Translations under genes and position numbers: made by a program
The notes under the pieces: generated by a model
The model's database searches: none
What the model was told of the DNA's origin: nothing
Seen by the model: only the letters and a program-made list of their open reading frames with translations
NCBI GenBank assembly: GCA_022824365.1
Contig: JAJEAA010000018.1
Span: forward strand, 1 to 64,000
DNA from: Anaerolineae bacterium
Lineage (GTDB): Bacteria; Chloroflexota; Anaerolineae; Aggregatilineales; Phototrophicaceae
Length of the DNA stretch: 64,000 nucleotides
Direction: 5' to 3'
Shown here: piece after piece, positions 19,256 through 29,029 of the stretch
Position numbering within the stretch: the first letter of the stretch is position 1
Layout: each line of letters starts with the position of its first letter

Positions 19256-20470
19256 TCAAGCGAGTTCCGCCTCCCGGCGCAAGAACTCGGCTTTGTCCGT
19301 TTTCTCCCAGGGCACAACAAGATCTTCCCGCCCGAAGTGTCCATAAGCCGCCACTTGGCGGTAGATCGGCCGGCGCAAGTTCAAATCGCGGATTATGGCA
19401 GCCGGGCGCATATCAAAGTGCTTTCGTATCAGCGCTTCAATCTTGTCGTCGCAGATCCGGCCCGTACCGAAGGTCTCAACTGCGAAAGACGTCGGCTCGG
19501 CCTTGCCGATTGCGTAGGATACCTGCAATTCAAAGCGATCGGCCAAGCCCGCTTTGACGACATTCTTGGCGACATAGCGCGCCATATAAGCGGCGCTGCG
19601 ATCGACCTTGGTGGCGTCTTTGCCGGAAAAGGCGCCGCCGCCATGCCGCGCCACGCCGCCGTAGGTATCGACAATTATCTTGCGCCCGGTCAAGCCCGCG
19701 TCGCCCAAGGGACCGCCGGTGACGAAGCGCCCGGTCGGGTTGATGAAGTAGCGCGTTTCGGCATCTATGAGTTCTGATGGAATGACATCGCTGACGATGC
19801 GCGCGACGATTTGCCGGTGGATTTCCTCATTGCTAATCTCAGGCGCATGCTGCGTCGATATCACCACGGTATCGACGCGCCGGGGCTTGCCGCGGCAATA
19901 TTCAACCGTCACTTGGCTCTTGGCATCCGGACGCAGCCAAGGCAGTTCGCCGCTTTTACGCGCCTGCGCCAGGCGGCGAGTCAAGCCATGGGCAAGCGAC
20001 ACCGTGAGCGGCATCAACTCGTCCGTTTCATTGCAAGCGAATCCGATCATCATGCCTTGATCGCCAGCGCCGGTCTCATCGATCGTGGCGTCCGAGACGG
20101 CGGCATCACGCGCCTCCAGCGCCGTATCCACACCCTGCTTGATATCCGCCGACTGTTCCTTGACCGAGATAAGCACACCGCAGGTTTCCGCGTCGAAGCC
20201 GTAATCGGCGCGCGTATATCCAATTTCTTCCACCGTGCGCCGGACGATCTTTTCGATATCAACGTAAGCCGTGGTGGTTATCTCGCCAAAGACGACTACC
20301 AGACCAGTGTTCGTCGCCACCTCGCAGGCCACCCGCGCCATTCTGTCTTCGCTGAGGATCGCATCCAGTATGGCGTCGCTAATCTGGTCGCACATTTTGT
20401 CCGGATGGCCTTCGGAAACCGACTCAGACGTGAACAGGTACTTCGGAGAAGTCATGAAAGTCGTCGACAT
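19256..20470 (-). CDS. metK: S-adenosylmethionine synthetase (likely start near 20470, [25 protein letters not shown])
   Basis: [62 protein letters not shown]. Confidence 0.98.
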   Translation of the reverse strand: MSTTFMTSPKYLFTSESVSEGHPDKMCDQISDAILDAILSEDRMARVACEVATNTGLVVVFGEITTTAYVDIEKIVRRTVEEIGYTRADYGFDAETCGVLISVKEQSADIKQGVDTALEARDAAVSDATIDETGAGDQGMMIGFACNETDELMPLTVSLAHGLTRRLAQARKSGELPWLRPDAKSQVTVEYCRGKPRRVDTVVISTQHAPEISNEEIHRQIVARIVSDVIPSELIDAETRYFINPTGRFVTGGPLGDAGLTGRKIIVDTYGGVARHGGGAFSGKDATKVDRSAAYMARYVAKNVVKAGLADRFELQVSYAIGKAEPTSFAVETFGTGRICDDKIEALIRKHFDMRPAAIIRDLNLRRPIYRQVAAYGHFGREDLVVPWEKTDKAEFLRREAELA

Positions 20471-20602
20471 ATCCCACCTTTCTAAATTGTCAAACCACAA
20501 TTTACGGCAACCGAGCGCGATAGCTATTATCGCTACCATCAGCCTAGACAACAAAAAACGCCATGCGAGGCAGCGGGCGTAGATGCAGTGCAATCTGTAA
20601 CG

Positions 20603-20710
20603 CTCATCTGCCAGAGTCTAAACCCTGCCGGAATTAGCACCGTCCCGAATCTTCCAGGGGTTGCCGCGAGATCGCTGAGCCGGTTCTCTCACTCGCTCTT
20701 GATGAGTGCC
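20603..20710 (-). ncRNA. SAM-I (S-box) riboswitch upstream of metK
   Basis: Minus strand CTCATCAAGAGCGAGTGAGAGAACCGGCTCAGCGATCTCGCGGCAACCCC...GACGGTGCTAATTCCGGCAGGG...GGCAGATGAG; P1 CTCATC/GATGAG closes. Confidence 0.92.
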
Positions 20711-20829
20711 ATGGCACATTAGCGCCACGACAAGAAAATTATAGCACAACTCGAAACCGCCGCAAGCGCGCAATGGAGCAACGGCATTCATCTAAACAGC
20801 CGGCGCTTGAACTGTGACGGGCGCATGAC

Positions 20830-21504
20830 CTACTCTACTTTGGATCTTTGGATATGCATAAGGAATTCGTTGCGGGTAGCTTGCTTGTGCCGGAAGTCCC
20901 CCAGCATGGCGCTGGTGGTCATATTCGAATCATGCTTCATCACGCCGCGAATCATCGAGCACATGTGATGCCCGGTCATGACAACAGCCACGCCTTTGGG
21001 ATCAAGCACCTCAACCATAAAATCGGCGATCTGTCGAGTAAGGCGTTCTTGCACCTGCAAGCGGCGCGAAAACATATCCACGATACGCGGAATCTTACTA
21101 AGGCCGACTACCTTGTGGCGCGGCATATAAGCCACATGCGCGTGACCAACGAAGGGCAGCAAGTGATGCTCGCACAAGCTGTAGAATTCGATATTGCTGA
21201 CAATCACCATATCATCATATTCGATATCAAACACCGCATTGTTCAAGAGCTTAACCGGGTCGGTAGTATAGCCGCTAACCAATTCCCGGTAGGCTTTGGC
21301 AACGCGCCTTGGCGTATCCACAAGCCCTTGACGGCCCGGGTCTTCGCCAATCGCATGCAGAAGCGCTGTAATCGAACGCTTGACCGCTTCGTCATCAACC
21401 GGCGTGGCATTCAGCCCATAGCGCTCGAGGAGATCCTCGGATGCAAGTTGCAACTGCATGCCATTTACGTCCGCGCTTGCGGCTGGTGTTTCTTGTCTGT
21501 CCAT
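20830..21504 (-). CDS. folE: GTP cyclohydrolase I FolE
   Basis: [20 protein letters not shown]...[14 protein letters not shown]. Confidence 0.97.
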   Translation of the reverse strand: MDRQETPAASADVNGMQLQLASEDLLERYGLNATPVDDEAVKRSITALLHAIGEDPGRQGLVDTPRRVAKAYRELVSGYTTDPVKLLNNAVFDIEYDDMVIVSNIEFYSLCEHHLLPFVGHAHVAYMPRHKVVGLSKIPRIVDMFSRRLQVQERLTRQIADFMVEVLDPKGVAVVMTGHHMCSMIRGVMKHDSNMTTSAMLGDFRHKQATRNEFLMHIQRSKVE

Positions 21505-21735
21505 GATGAGCCAATCTGTTTCCCCAGGACCCGAACTGTCAATACGCCGATGTGTTCAGGGGAAATCTTAACGTAGTCATTATCGAGCTTAACATTATAT
21601 TGAGTTGGAATGCCCAGCGCAATAGAGCGCGCCAGACGAAACTATGACGGAAGCAGTCGCCGTCGCGCGCTAACATGCGGAAATTGTAATCCGTGTTAAA
21701 CTGCCCAGAGAAACAAGCGCATCTCATTTCGGTCC

Positions 21736-22608
21736 ATGGATACGATTGAAATCTCCAACTTGCGGGTGCGCGCCGTGATTGGATTCAGCGCGCATGAGTT
21801 GCAAGAGCCTCAGGATATTGTGATCAACTTGCGAATCGGCACGGAGCGCCGTCTGGCCAGCGAAACCGATGACCCGGCCGATGCCCTGAATTACAGGACC
21901 ATCTGCAAAGCGATTATCGCTCTAGTCGAAGGATCGCAATTCGCGCTGGTGGAAAAGCTGGCCGAAGAAATTGCGCTTCGAATTACTGTCGACTTCGCCG
22001 CGCCTTGGGTCGAGGTCAGCGTCAAAAAGCCCGGCGCCCTTCGGCATTCCGACTCGGCCGGCATTCGTATCGAGCGCCGCCCGGCAGATTACGCGAAAAA
22101 CCTGGCGTACATTTCGCTGGGTTCAAATATCTCCCCTGCAAAAAACATCATTGCCGCCATCGCGCTTCTCCGTCGATATACGACTTTGCTCGCTATCTCA
22201 CCCATCTATCGCACTGCGCCGCAAGGCTATCAGCAGCAGTCGCCCTTCCTGAACATGGCCGCAAAGGCGCATACCTTGCGAACGCTGGAAGACTTCAAGA
22301 TCGCGGTAATCGACCGCATTGAGCGTGAACTCAAGCGAGAGCGGGACCCGGCCAACAAGAACGGGCCGCGGACAATCGATCTCGATATTTCACTTTGGAA
22401 TGACTCGATCATGCAATTCGGCGAGAGGCCTTGGGAAATCCCCGATCCGGATATCTTCCGCTTCGCCCATGTCGCTGTGCCGCTGGCCGCGCTCGCGCCT
22501 GATTATCTTCACCCCGTCACCGGCACTACGCTGAGCCAAATCGCTGGCTCGTTCGAAGCGGATGACCTCGAACTCGTTCAGTTAGGCTTCGGATCGCCGG
22601 GGGACTGA
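21736..22608 (+). CDS. folBK: Bifunctional dihydroneopterin aldolase / HPPK
   Basis: N-term FolB (NLRVRAVIGFSAHELQEPQDIVINL); C-term FolK (YISLGSNISPAKNI...NGPRTIDLDISLW). Confidence 0.93.
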   Translation: MDTIEISNLRVRAVIGFSAHELQEPQDIVINLRIGTERRLASETDDPADALNYRTICKAIIALVEGSQFALVEKLAEEIALRITVDFAAPWVEVSVKKPGALRHSDSAGIRIERRPADYAKNLAYISLGSNISPAKNIIAAIALLRRYTTLLAISPIYRTAPQGYQQQSPFLNMAAKAHTLRTLEDFKIAVIDRIERELKRERDPANKNGPRTIDLDISLWNDSIMQFGERPWEIPDPDIFRFAHVAVPLAALAPDYLHPVTGTTLSQIAGSFEADDLELVQLGFGSPGD

Positions 22609-22725
22609 GGTTTAGCTCGCTATGATGTGTAAACCCAGTCAGATGATGCCATTTCGCTATGACGCCATATTAGCATCTGGGCTAGAATATCAACGAAGGC
22701 CTTCGCGTCATCAAGAGGAGCAGAC

Positions 22726-23379
22726 ATGGCGAACGTCAACCTTATAACGCTCTTGCAACCGCGCTCCGCCGCCGCCGAGGCATATCGCAGCCTGCGCACC
22801 AACCTGATGTTCAGCAGCGTTGAAGACCCGATTCGGACCCTCCTTGTCACCTCGGCCGCCCGCGAAGATCAGAAAAGCGCCACCTTGGCGAATCTCGCGG
22901 TTACCTTCGCCCAAAGCGGAAATAAAACTATCCTGGTTGACGCCGACTTGCGACAGCCGAAACAGCATGAGATTTGGGATATCGGAAACGGTCCCGGGCT
23001 AAGCGCGATGATGCTGGATGACAGCGCAATTACGGACCCGCCGCTGCATGCCACCGATGTCGAAAATCTGCAAGTTGTCACATCCGGCGAGTTGCCGCCC
23101 AACCCAGCCGATCTCTTGAGCGGAAAACGCATGGATGAGATCATCAGCGTCTTGGGGGATCGCGCCGACTATGTGCTCTTTGACAGCCCGCCAATCCTCG
23201 CAGCGACCGACGCCGCCCTGCTCGGCATTAAGCTGGATGGCGCGCTGCTGGCCATCCGAGCCGGCGATACCCGCCGCGATCACACGGCGCAGGCGCGGCA
23301 GGCGCTTGAGCGCGTCCATGTGCGCATTGTTGGCGCCGTCCTCACCAACGCCCCCCGCGAAAACAGAATCGCCTATTGA
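22726..23379 (+). CDS. CpsD/CapB-family BY-kinase-like protein with degenerate Walker A
   Basis: EAYRSLRTNLMFSS; LLVTSAAREDQKSATLANLA; TILVDADLRQP; DYVLFDSPPIL. Confidence 0.88.
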   Translation: MANVNLITLLQPRSAAAEAYRSLRTNLMFSSVEDPIRTLLVTSAAREDQKSATLANLAVTFAQSGNKTILVDADLRQPKQHEIWDIGNGPGLSAMMLDDSAITDPPLHATDVENLQVVTSGELPPNPADLLSGKRMDEIISVLGDRADYVLFDSPPILAATDAALLGIKLDGALLAIRAGDTRRDHTAQARQALERVHVRIVGAVLTNAPRENRIAY

Positions 23380-23503
23380 TTCCGCAACGTGAACATGCGC
23401 CGACATATTTGCAGGCCAATGTTGACTTCTTACGCAAGCGGCGTCGCTTGCTAAGGTCTGTCTTTGTCCTGCGAAGGCAGGCGAAAGGAATTCGAGAGTG
23501 ACT

Positions 23504-24574
23504 ATGAAGGGACTCATTCTCAGCGGCGGCAAGGGGACACGACTTTACCCCTTGACTTACACCCGCGCCAAACAGCTGATCCCGGTCGCGAACAAGCCTG
23601 TTCTCGTCCGCGTCATTGAAGCCATCCGCGAAGCCGGCGTTCGCGAAGTCGGTATCGTGGTGGGACCGACCGCCGCCGAAATCCAGGACGCGCTCGGCGA
23701 TGGCTCGGAATGGGATGTTGCGCTTTCCTACATACATCAAGCCAGTCCGGACGGGCTCGCCCACGCCGTAAAGATTTCTCAAGAGTTTCTTGACGATGAT
23801 CCCTTTGTCATGTTCCTCGGCGACAATGTCATTGAAGGCGGCATCAGCAGCCTGATCAGGGACTTTGCGGATAAGCAATGGAACAGCCAGATCGTCCTCA
23901 AGGAAGTCGAGAATCCCTCCGAGTATGGCGTCGCCAAAATGCGCTCCGACGGCAGCATTGAACAGCTGATCGAAAAGCCGAAGTCGCCACCGAGCAACCT
24001 GGCGCTGGTCGGCATCTATATGTTTGACCATCATATCTTCAAAGCAGTGAACGACATCAAGCCATCGGCGCGCGGCGAATACGAAATCACCGATGCTATC
24101 CAATGGCTGATTGACCAGGGCTACATGGTCTTCCCGCATATTCATCGCGGTTGGTGGATCGACACCGGCAAGCCCACCGACATGCTGGAGGCGAATAGTT
24201 ATGTCCTGGAAGAGATTACCCCCTGTTTGCATGCCACCGCCGCCATCGACAGCGATTCGTCGGTCGATTCCCGCGTTACCTTGCAGGCAGGCGCGCAAAT
24301 TGTGAACAGCATCATTCGCGGACCCACTATCATCGGCAGGGATACGCTGATCGAGAACAGCTATATCGGTCCTTTCACCAGCATCTATAACGGTTGCCAG
24401 ATTCGCGACTGCGAGATTGAGCGTAGCATCATCCTGGAAAACAGCCGCGTCACCAATATTGACAGCACCTTGCGCGACAGCCTCATCGGCAGAAACGCCT
24501 CAGTCAAACGCAGCGGCAGCAAGCCAAGCGGCATCAAGATGAATCTCGGCGACCATAGCACACTTTGGGTATAA
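23504..24574 (+). CDS. rmlA: Glucose-1-phosphate thymidylyltransferase, long form
   Basis: MKGLILSGGKGTRLYPLTYTRAKQLIPVANKPVL plus left-handed beta-helix C-terminus. Confidence 0.93.
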   Translation: MKGLILSGGKGTRLYPLTYTRAKQLIPVANKPVLVRVIEAIREAGVREVGIVVGPTAAEIQDALGDGSEWDVALSYIHQASPDGLAHAVKISQEFLDDDPFVMFLGDNVIEGGISSLIRDFADKQWNSQIVLKEVENPSEYGVAKMRSDGSIEQLIEKPKSPPSNLALVGIYMFDHHIFKAVNDIKPSARGEYEITDAIQWLIDQGYMVFPHIHRGWWIDTGKPTDMLEANSYVLEEITPCLHATAAIDSDSSVDSRVTLQAGAQIVNSIIRGPTIIGRDTLIENSYIGPFTSIYNGCQIRDCEIERSIILENSRVTNIDSTLRDSLIGRNASVKRSGSKPSGIKMNLGDHSTLWV

Positions 24575-24605
24575 GAAAGCGATAAGACCAGATGGTGGAG
24601 ACGCA

Positions 24606-25628
24606 ATGAAGAACATCCTCGTTACCGGCGGCGCAGGCTTTATCGGCAGCGCGTTCGTGCGGCACATGGTCGCCGCCTATCCCGAATACAATATCATCTG
24701 CTATGACAAGCTCACTTACGCTGGCAATGTGGACAACTTGCTGCCGGTCAGCGACGAGGAGAATTACCGCTTCGAACGCGGCGATATTGCTGACCGCCAC
24801 GCATTGCAGCGCGCGTTGGAACACTACGCGATTGACACAATCGTGAATTTCGCCGCCGAAAGCCATGTGGATCGCAGCATCCTTGAGCCCGACGCCTTCA
24901 TTCATACCGATGTCGTCGGCGCCTACATCTTGCTCGACGAAGGCAAAAAGCATGGCATCGAACGCTTCTGCCAAGTCTCAACCGACGAAGTCTACGGTGA
25001 TATCGAAATCGGCTTCTCGGTTGAGGATGACCGCTTCCTGCCCAACAGTCCCTACGCGGCCAGCAAAGCCGGTGGCGAACTGATGGCGCGCGCCTACCAG
25101 GTGACCTACGGCATGGACACCGTAATCACGCGCGGCAGCAATACCTACGGTCCCTATCAGTATCCGGAAAAGCTCGTCCCCTTCTTCACCACCGAAGCCA
25201 TGGACGACCGTCCGCTGCCCCTATACGGCGATGGCAAACAGATCCGCGATTGGCTTTATGTCGATGACCACGCGCGTGGCGTCGATTGCATTCTGCACCT
25301 TGGCAAGACGGGCGAAGCCTACAATCTCGCCGGCGAGAATCAGCGGCACAATATCGATGTCACGCGGCGGATCCTTGAGTTGCTGGGCAAGCCGAACTCA
25401 TTGATTCGTCATGTGCCCGACCGCGAAGGGCACGACCGGCGCTATGCCATGACAGCGGAAAAGGCGCGCGCGTTGGGCTGGCAACGGCAATACGATTTCG
25501 AAGACGGTCTCGAAGCGACCGTACGCTGGTATCAGGAGAATGAATGGTGGTGGCGCAAGATCAAAACTGGCGAATACCTCGAATACTACAAACGGCAGTA
25601 CACCGAGCGACTGGCATCCATACGCTGA
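24606..25628 (+). CDS. rfbB: dTDP-glucose 4,6-dehydratase
   Basis: MKNILVTGGAGFIGSAFVRHM; FAAESHVDRSI; SPYAASKAGGELMARAY. Confidence 0.96.
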   Translation: MKNILVTGGAGFIGSAFVRHMVAAYPEYNIICYDKLTYAGNVDNLLPVSDEENYRFERGDIADRHALQRALEHYAIDTIVNFAAESHVDRSILEPDAFIHTDVVGAYILLDEGKKHGIERFCQVSTDEVYGDIEIGFSVEDDRFLPNSPYAASKAGGELMARAYQVTYGMDTVITRGSNTYGPYQYPEKLVPFFTTEAMDDRPLPLYGDGKQIRDWLYVDDHARGVDCILHLGKTGEAYNLAGENQRHNIDVTRRILELLGKPNSLIRHVPDREGHDRRYAMTAEKARALGWQRQYDFEDGLEATVRWYQENEWWWRKIKTGEYLEYYKRQYTERLASIR

Positions 25629-25692
25629 GTCTCAGCCGCGACCTCGCTCTCGAGTACCTGGAATCGACGTCCGCAGACCTGGCCGGCATCAG

Positions 25693-26553
25693 ATGAGAAT
25701 CTTGCTCACCGGCGCTGCCGGCAAACTTGGCTCGCAACTTCGGCAACAGCTTGCCGGGCGGCATGATGTCATCGACAGCGATATCGTTGGCGATGTCAGG
25801 CACGTTCTCGATTTGACCAACTACGCCGACGCGCGTGATCTCGTCCAGCGACTATCGCCCGAGATCGTCCTGCATCCCGCCGCCTGGACCGATGTCAACG
25901 GCTGCGCGCTTGATCCGAACAAGGCGCTGCTCGTCAACGGCATTGCCACCGCGCACCTGGCCGCGATAACCTCCCAAAAGAATATCCCGATCCTATACGT
26001 CAGCAGCAACGAGGTTTTCGACGGCGCCAAAGACCGCCCTTACACCGAGGTTGACCGGCCAAACCCCATCAATTCCTATGGTTACAGCAAATGGTATGGC
26101 GAGCGCGCCATCACGCAAGTCAATCCGCGGCACTACATTGTCCGTTCCGCCTGGCTCTTCGCCCATGGCGGCGGCAACTTCGTTCAGGCCATCCGGTCCG
26201 CCGCCGCCGCTGGCAAGCCACTGCGCGTCGTCACTAACGAAGTCGCCAACCCCACCTATACGGACGATCTCGCGGCCGCCATCGCGCAACTCATCGAGAC
26301 CGAGCGCTTCGGCAGCTATCACCTGGTGAATCAAGGCGCGATCAGCCGTTGGGGGTTCGCTCGCGCAATTCTGGATGCGTCCGGCTACGCGGACACGCCG
26401 ATCGCGCGCATCAGCCGCCACGAATGGCAACGTCCCTCGCTGCCGCCGGAATATACGCCCCTGGCGAATATCGCCGGCCGCAGCCTCGGCATCGAGTTGC
26501 GCCCCTGGGGGGAAGCCCTGCGCGCTTTCCTGGCCGCCGAGGCATCCGCCTGA
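25693..26553 (+). CDS. rfbD: dTDP-4-dehydrorhamnose reductase-like protein
   Basis: MRILLTGAAGKLGSQLRQQL; HPAAWTDVNGCALDPNKALLVNG; YGYSKWYGE. Confidence 0.88.
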   Translation: MRILLTGAAGKLGSQLRQQLAGRHDVIDSDIVGDVRHVLDLTNYADARDLVQRLSPEIVLHPAAWTDVNGCALDPNKALLVNGIATAHLAAITSQKNIPILYVSSNEVFDGAKDRPYTEVDRPNPINSYGYSKWYGERAITQVNPRHYIVRSAWLFAHGGGNFVQAIRSAAAAGKPLRVVTNEVANPTYTDDLAAAIAQLIETERFGSYHLVNQGAISRWGFARAILDASGYADTPIARISRHEWQRPSLPPEYTPLANIAGRSLGIELRPWGEALRAFLAAEASA

Positions 26554-27503
26554 TGGGGGGAGCGCGCCTTTCCGTTGTCATCCCAAACTGGAACGGCAAA
26601 CACTTCCTCGAGACCTGTCTCGGCGCCCTGCGTCGACAGAAGGCAGCCGATATCGAAGTCATTCTTGTGGACAACGCTTCGGCTGATGGCTCGGGAACCT
26701 ATGTCAAAAGCGAGTATCCCGAAGTCCGGCTGATTGAACTGCCGGAGAACCACGGCTTCACTGGGGCCTGCAATATCGGCATTGAGGCCGCGTCGGCGGA
26801 GTTCATCGCCCTGCTCAATAATGACACCGAGGTCGACGAACACTGGGCAGCCGAAGTCATCGCCGCTTTTGACGCGCGGCCGGACGCTGGCATCGTCGCT
26901 AGCAAGATGCTGCTCTTCGATCAGCGCGATCGCTTCCATACCGCCGGCGACTACTTCACCATTGATGGACGCGCCGGCAATCGCGGCGCCTGGCAAACCG
27001 ACCGCGGGCAATACGATAGCGGCGAATACGTCTTTTCCGCCTGCGGGGGCTCAGCCGCCTACCGACGCGCTATGCTTGACGAGATCGGCTCGCTTGATGA
27101 CGATTTCTTTTTTTTGCTCGAAGATGTCGATATCGCCTGGCGCGCTCAACTGGCCGGCTACAAAGTCTGGTACGCGCCGAGCGCCATCGTCTACCATCAC
27201 TTGTCCGCCACCGGCGGCGGAGCAACCGCCAGCTACTACGATGGCCGCAATGGCATCTGGTTGATCATCAAGAATATGCCCGCCAGCCTACTGCGAAAAT
27301 ATGGCGTTCAGATATTGTCCAGGCAGCTAGCGCTTGCCTTTTCCGCGCTTAAGGCATGGCGCGGTCCCGAAGCGCGGGCCCGCCTGCGCGGCATGATAGA
27401 GGGCCTCGCAAGCATGCCTGGCGCGCTATCAAAACGCCGGGGTATTCAAGCGCGGAAGCGGGTTGACGATGACTACATCGATAGCATGCTGACGCGGCTC
27501 TAA
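26553..27503 (+). CDS. Glycosyltransferase family 2
   Basis: SVVIPNWNGKHFLETCLGALRRQ...LLNNDTEVDEHW; start overlaps rfbD stop (TGATG). Confidence 0.93.
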   Translation: MGGARLSVVIPNWNGKHFLETCLGALRRQKAADIEVILVDNASADGSGTYVKSEYPEVRLIELPENHGFTGACNIGIEAASAEFIALLNNDTEVDEHWAAEVIAAFDARPDAGIVASKMLLFDQRDRFHTAGDYFTIDGRAGNRGAWQTDRGQYDSGEYVFSACGGSAAYRRAMLDEIGSLDDDFFFLLEDVDIAWRAQLAGYKVWYAPSAIVYHHLSATGGGATASYYDGRNGIWLIIKNMPASLLRKYGVQILSRQLALAFSALKAWRGPEARARLRGMIEGLASMPGALSKRRGIQARKRVDDDYIDSMLTRL

Positions 27504-27539
27504 GAGCCGATGCCATGCCGGCGCCGACGCTAATGCCTC

Positions 27540-27565
27540 AATGCGCAAGTGTACAATTGCGCATT
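27540..27565. promoter_or_regulatory. 26-bp near-perfect palindrome (candidate operator)
   Basis: AATGCGCAAGTGTACAATTGCGCATT; 9-bp arms and a central TGTACA palindrome. Confidence 0.6.
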
Positions 27566-27627
27566 ATGGCTTATGATACAGCGTGTAATTGTGACCGGGC
27601 AGTTCGCTCTCGCGCGGAGACCCTATC

Positions 27628-28383
27628 TTGAATTTGCCTTTCCTTAGCATCGTGATACCAGCGCACAATGAGGAAACTCGCCTGCCGCCCAGCCTCGCGC
27701 AGATCAATCGCTTTCTGAGCGCGCAGGATTATTGCGCCGAGGTCATTATTGTCGAAAATGGCAGTCATGATCGCACTTATGAAGTCGCGCTGGAATGCGC
27801 CCGCGACTACAGTTATCTGAATGTGATTCGTTCGCCCGATAATCTGCGCGGCAAAGGCTTGGCCGTAAAGCAAGGGATGCTCGCCGCTAGCGGCCAGTGG
27901 CGCTTCATTTGCGACGCCGACCTGTCGATGCGGATTGACGATCTCGTCCACTTCTTGCCCCCAGCGACGACCGGCTACGATATCGTCATTGCCAGCCGCG
28001 AAGCGCCCGGCGCCACGCGCGTCGGCGAACCGGAATATCGTCACCTTATGGGCAGGATCAATAATTTCATCATCAAGCTCGCCGCAATTAACGATTATGA
28101 GGACACTCAGTGCGGCTTCAAAATGTTCAGCGCGGCGGCTGCGCTCGACCTCTTCAAAGTACAACGTATGAATGGCATCGGTTTTGATGTCGAATTGCTC
28201 TATATTGCCAAGAAACGCGGATACAAGATCAAGGAAGTGCCGATCACCTGGTACTACGACCCGTATTCCACCATGCGGCTTTGGGACGATTCCATCCACA
28301 TGCTGCGCGAAATCGGGGAGATACGCCGCAATTGGCGCAGAGGTTATTATGCCAAGCCCGCCGCGAGCGCCAAAGACAGCTAG
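27628..28383 (+). CDS. Glycosyltransferase family 2, dolichyl-phosphate beta-glucosyltransferase-like
   Basis: LSIVIPAHNEETRLPPSLAQI...DADLSMRIDDL...DTQCGFKMF. Confidence 0.9.
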   Translation: MNLPFLSIVIPAHNEETRLPPSLAQINRFLSAQDYCAEVIIVENGSHDRTYEVALECARDYSYLNVIRSPDNLRGKGLAVKQGMLAASGQWRFICDADLSMRIDDLVHFLPPATTGYDIVIASREAPGATRVGEPEYRHLMGRINNFIIKLAAINDYEDTQCGFKMFSAAAALDLFKVQRMNGIGFDVELLYIAKKRGYKIKEVPITWYYDPYSTMRLWDDSIHMLREIGEIRRNWRRGYYAKPAASAKDS

Positions 28384-29014
28384 CCTGCACCACGAAGGCC
28401 ACTACTACCGCGCTGGCTGCCGCTACATCTTTGGTATGGACGAAGCGGGCCGAGGTCCGCTGGCGGGTCCCGTCGCGGCCGCGGCGGTCGCCCTGCCCCT
28501 GGATAGGAGCGACTTGAGCCAAGCCCTTCGTGGCGTCCGCGACAGCAAAGAGATGACCCCCTTGCAGCGTGAGTCGCTGGACGGAACAATTAAGGATATC
28601 GCCTTGGCTTGGGGCATCGGCAGCAGCAGTTCCGTCGAAATTGACCGCCTCGGCATTGTCAGCGCCACCAAGGCAGCGATGCAAGCGGCGCTGGAACAAG
28701 CGCTTGGGCGAAGCGATATTCGCCCCGATTGCCTCTTTCTCGATTACATGCTCTTACCCGAACGCCGCGACCTTCCACAAGTCAGCATCGTCGCTGGCGA
28801 TAAACACTCGCTCAGCATCGCCTGCGCCAGCGTCATCGCCAAAGTCTGGCGCGACAAACACATGCGGGATCTGGACACGCTTTACCCGCAATATGGTTTC
28901 GCAAAGCACAAAGGCTACGGTACGGCCGCGCATCGCCGCGCCCTCCAACGGCACGGTCCCTGCCCCGAACATCGGCGTACTTTCGCGCCCGTCCATAGCC
29001 TGATCAGCGGCTAA
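28349..29014 (+). CDS. rnhB: Ribonuclease HII
   Basis: YIFGMDEAGRGPLAGPVAAAAV; start internal to ORF 28172..29014, overlapping the upstream GT end. Confidence 0.95.
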   Translation: MPSPPRAPKTASLHHEGHYYRAGCRYIFGMDEAGRGPLAGPVAAAAVALPLDRSDLSQALRGVRDSKEMTPLQRESLDGTIKDIALAWGIGSSSSVEIDRLGIVSATKAAMQAALEQALGRSDIRPDCLFLDYMLLPERRDLPQVSIVAGDKHSLSIACASVIAKVWRDKHMRDLDTLYPQYGFAKHKGYGTAAHRRALQRHGPCPEHRRTFAPVHSLISG

Positions 29015-29029
29015 GCGCCAGGCGCCAAC

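Noticed and set aside
23342-24298. 318-aa minus-strand ORF
   Set aside because: Antisense to rmlA; no recognisable domain.
27540-27565. Rho-independent terminator
   Set aside because: Strong palindrome but no downstream T-run on either strand; kept as a candidate operator.
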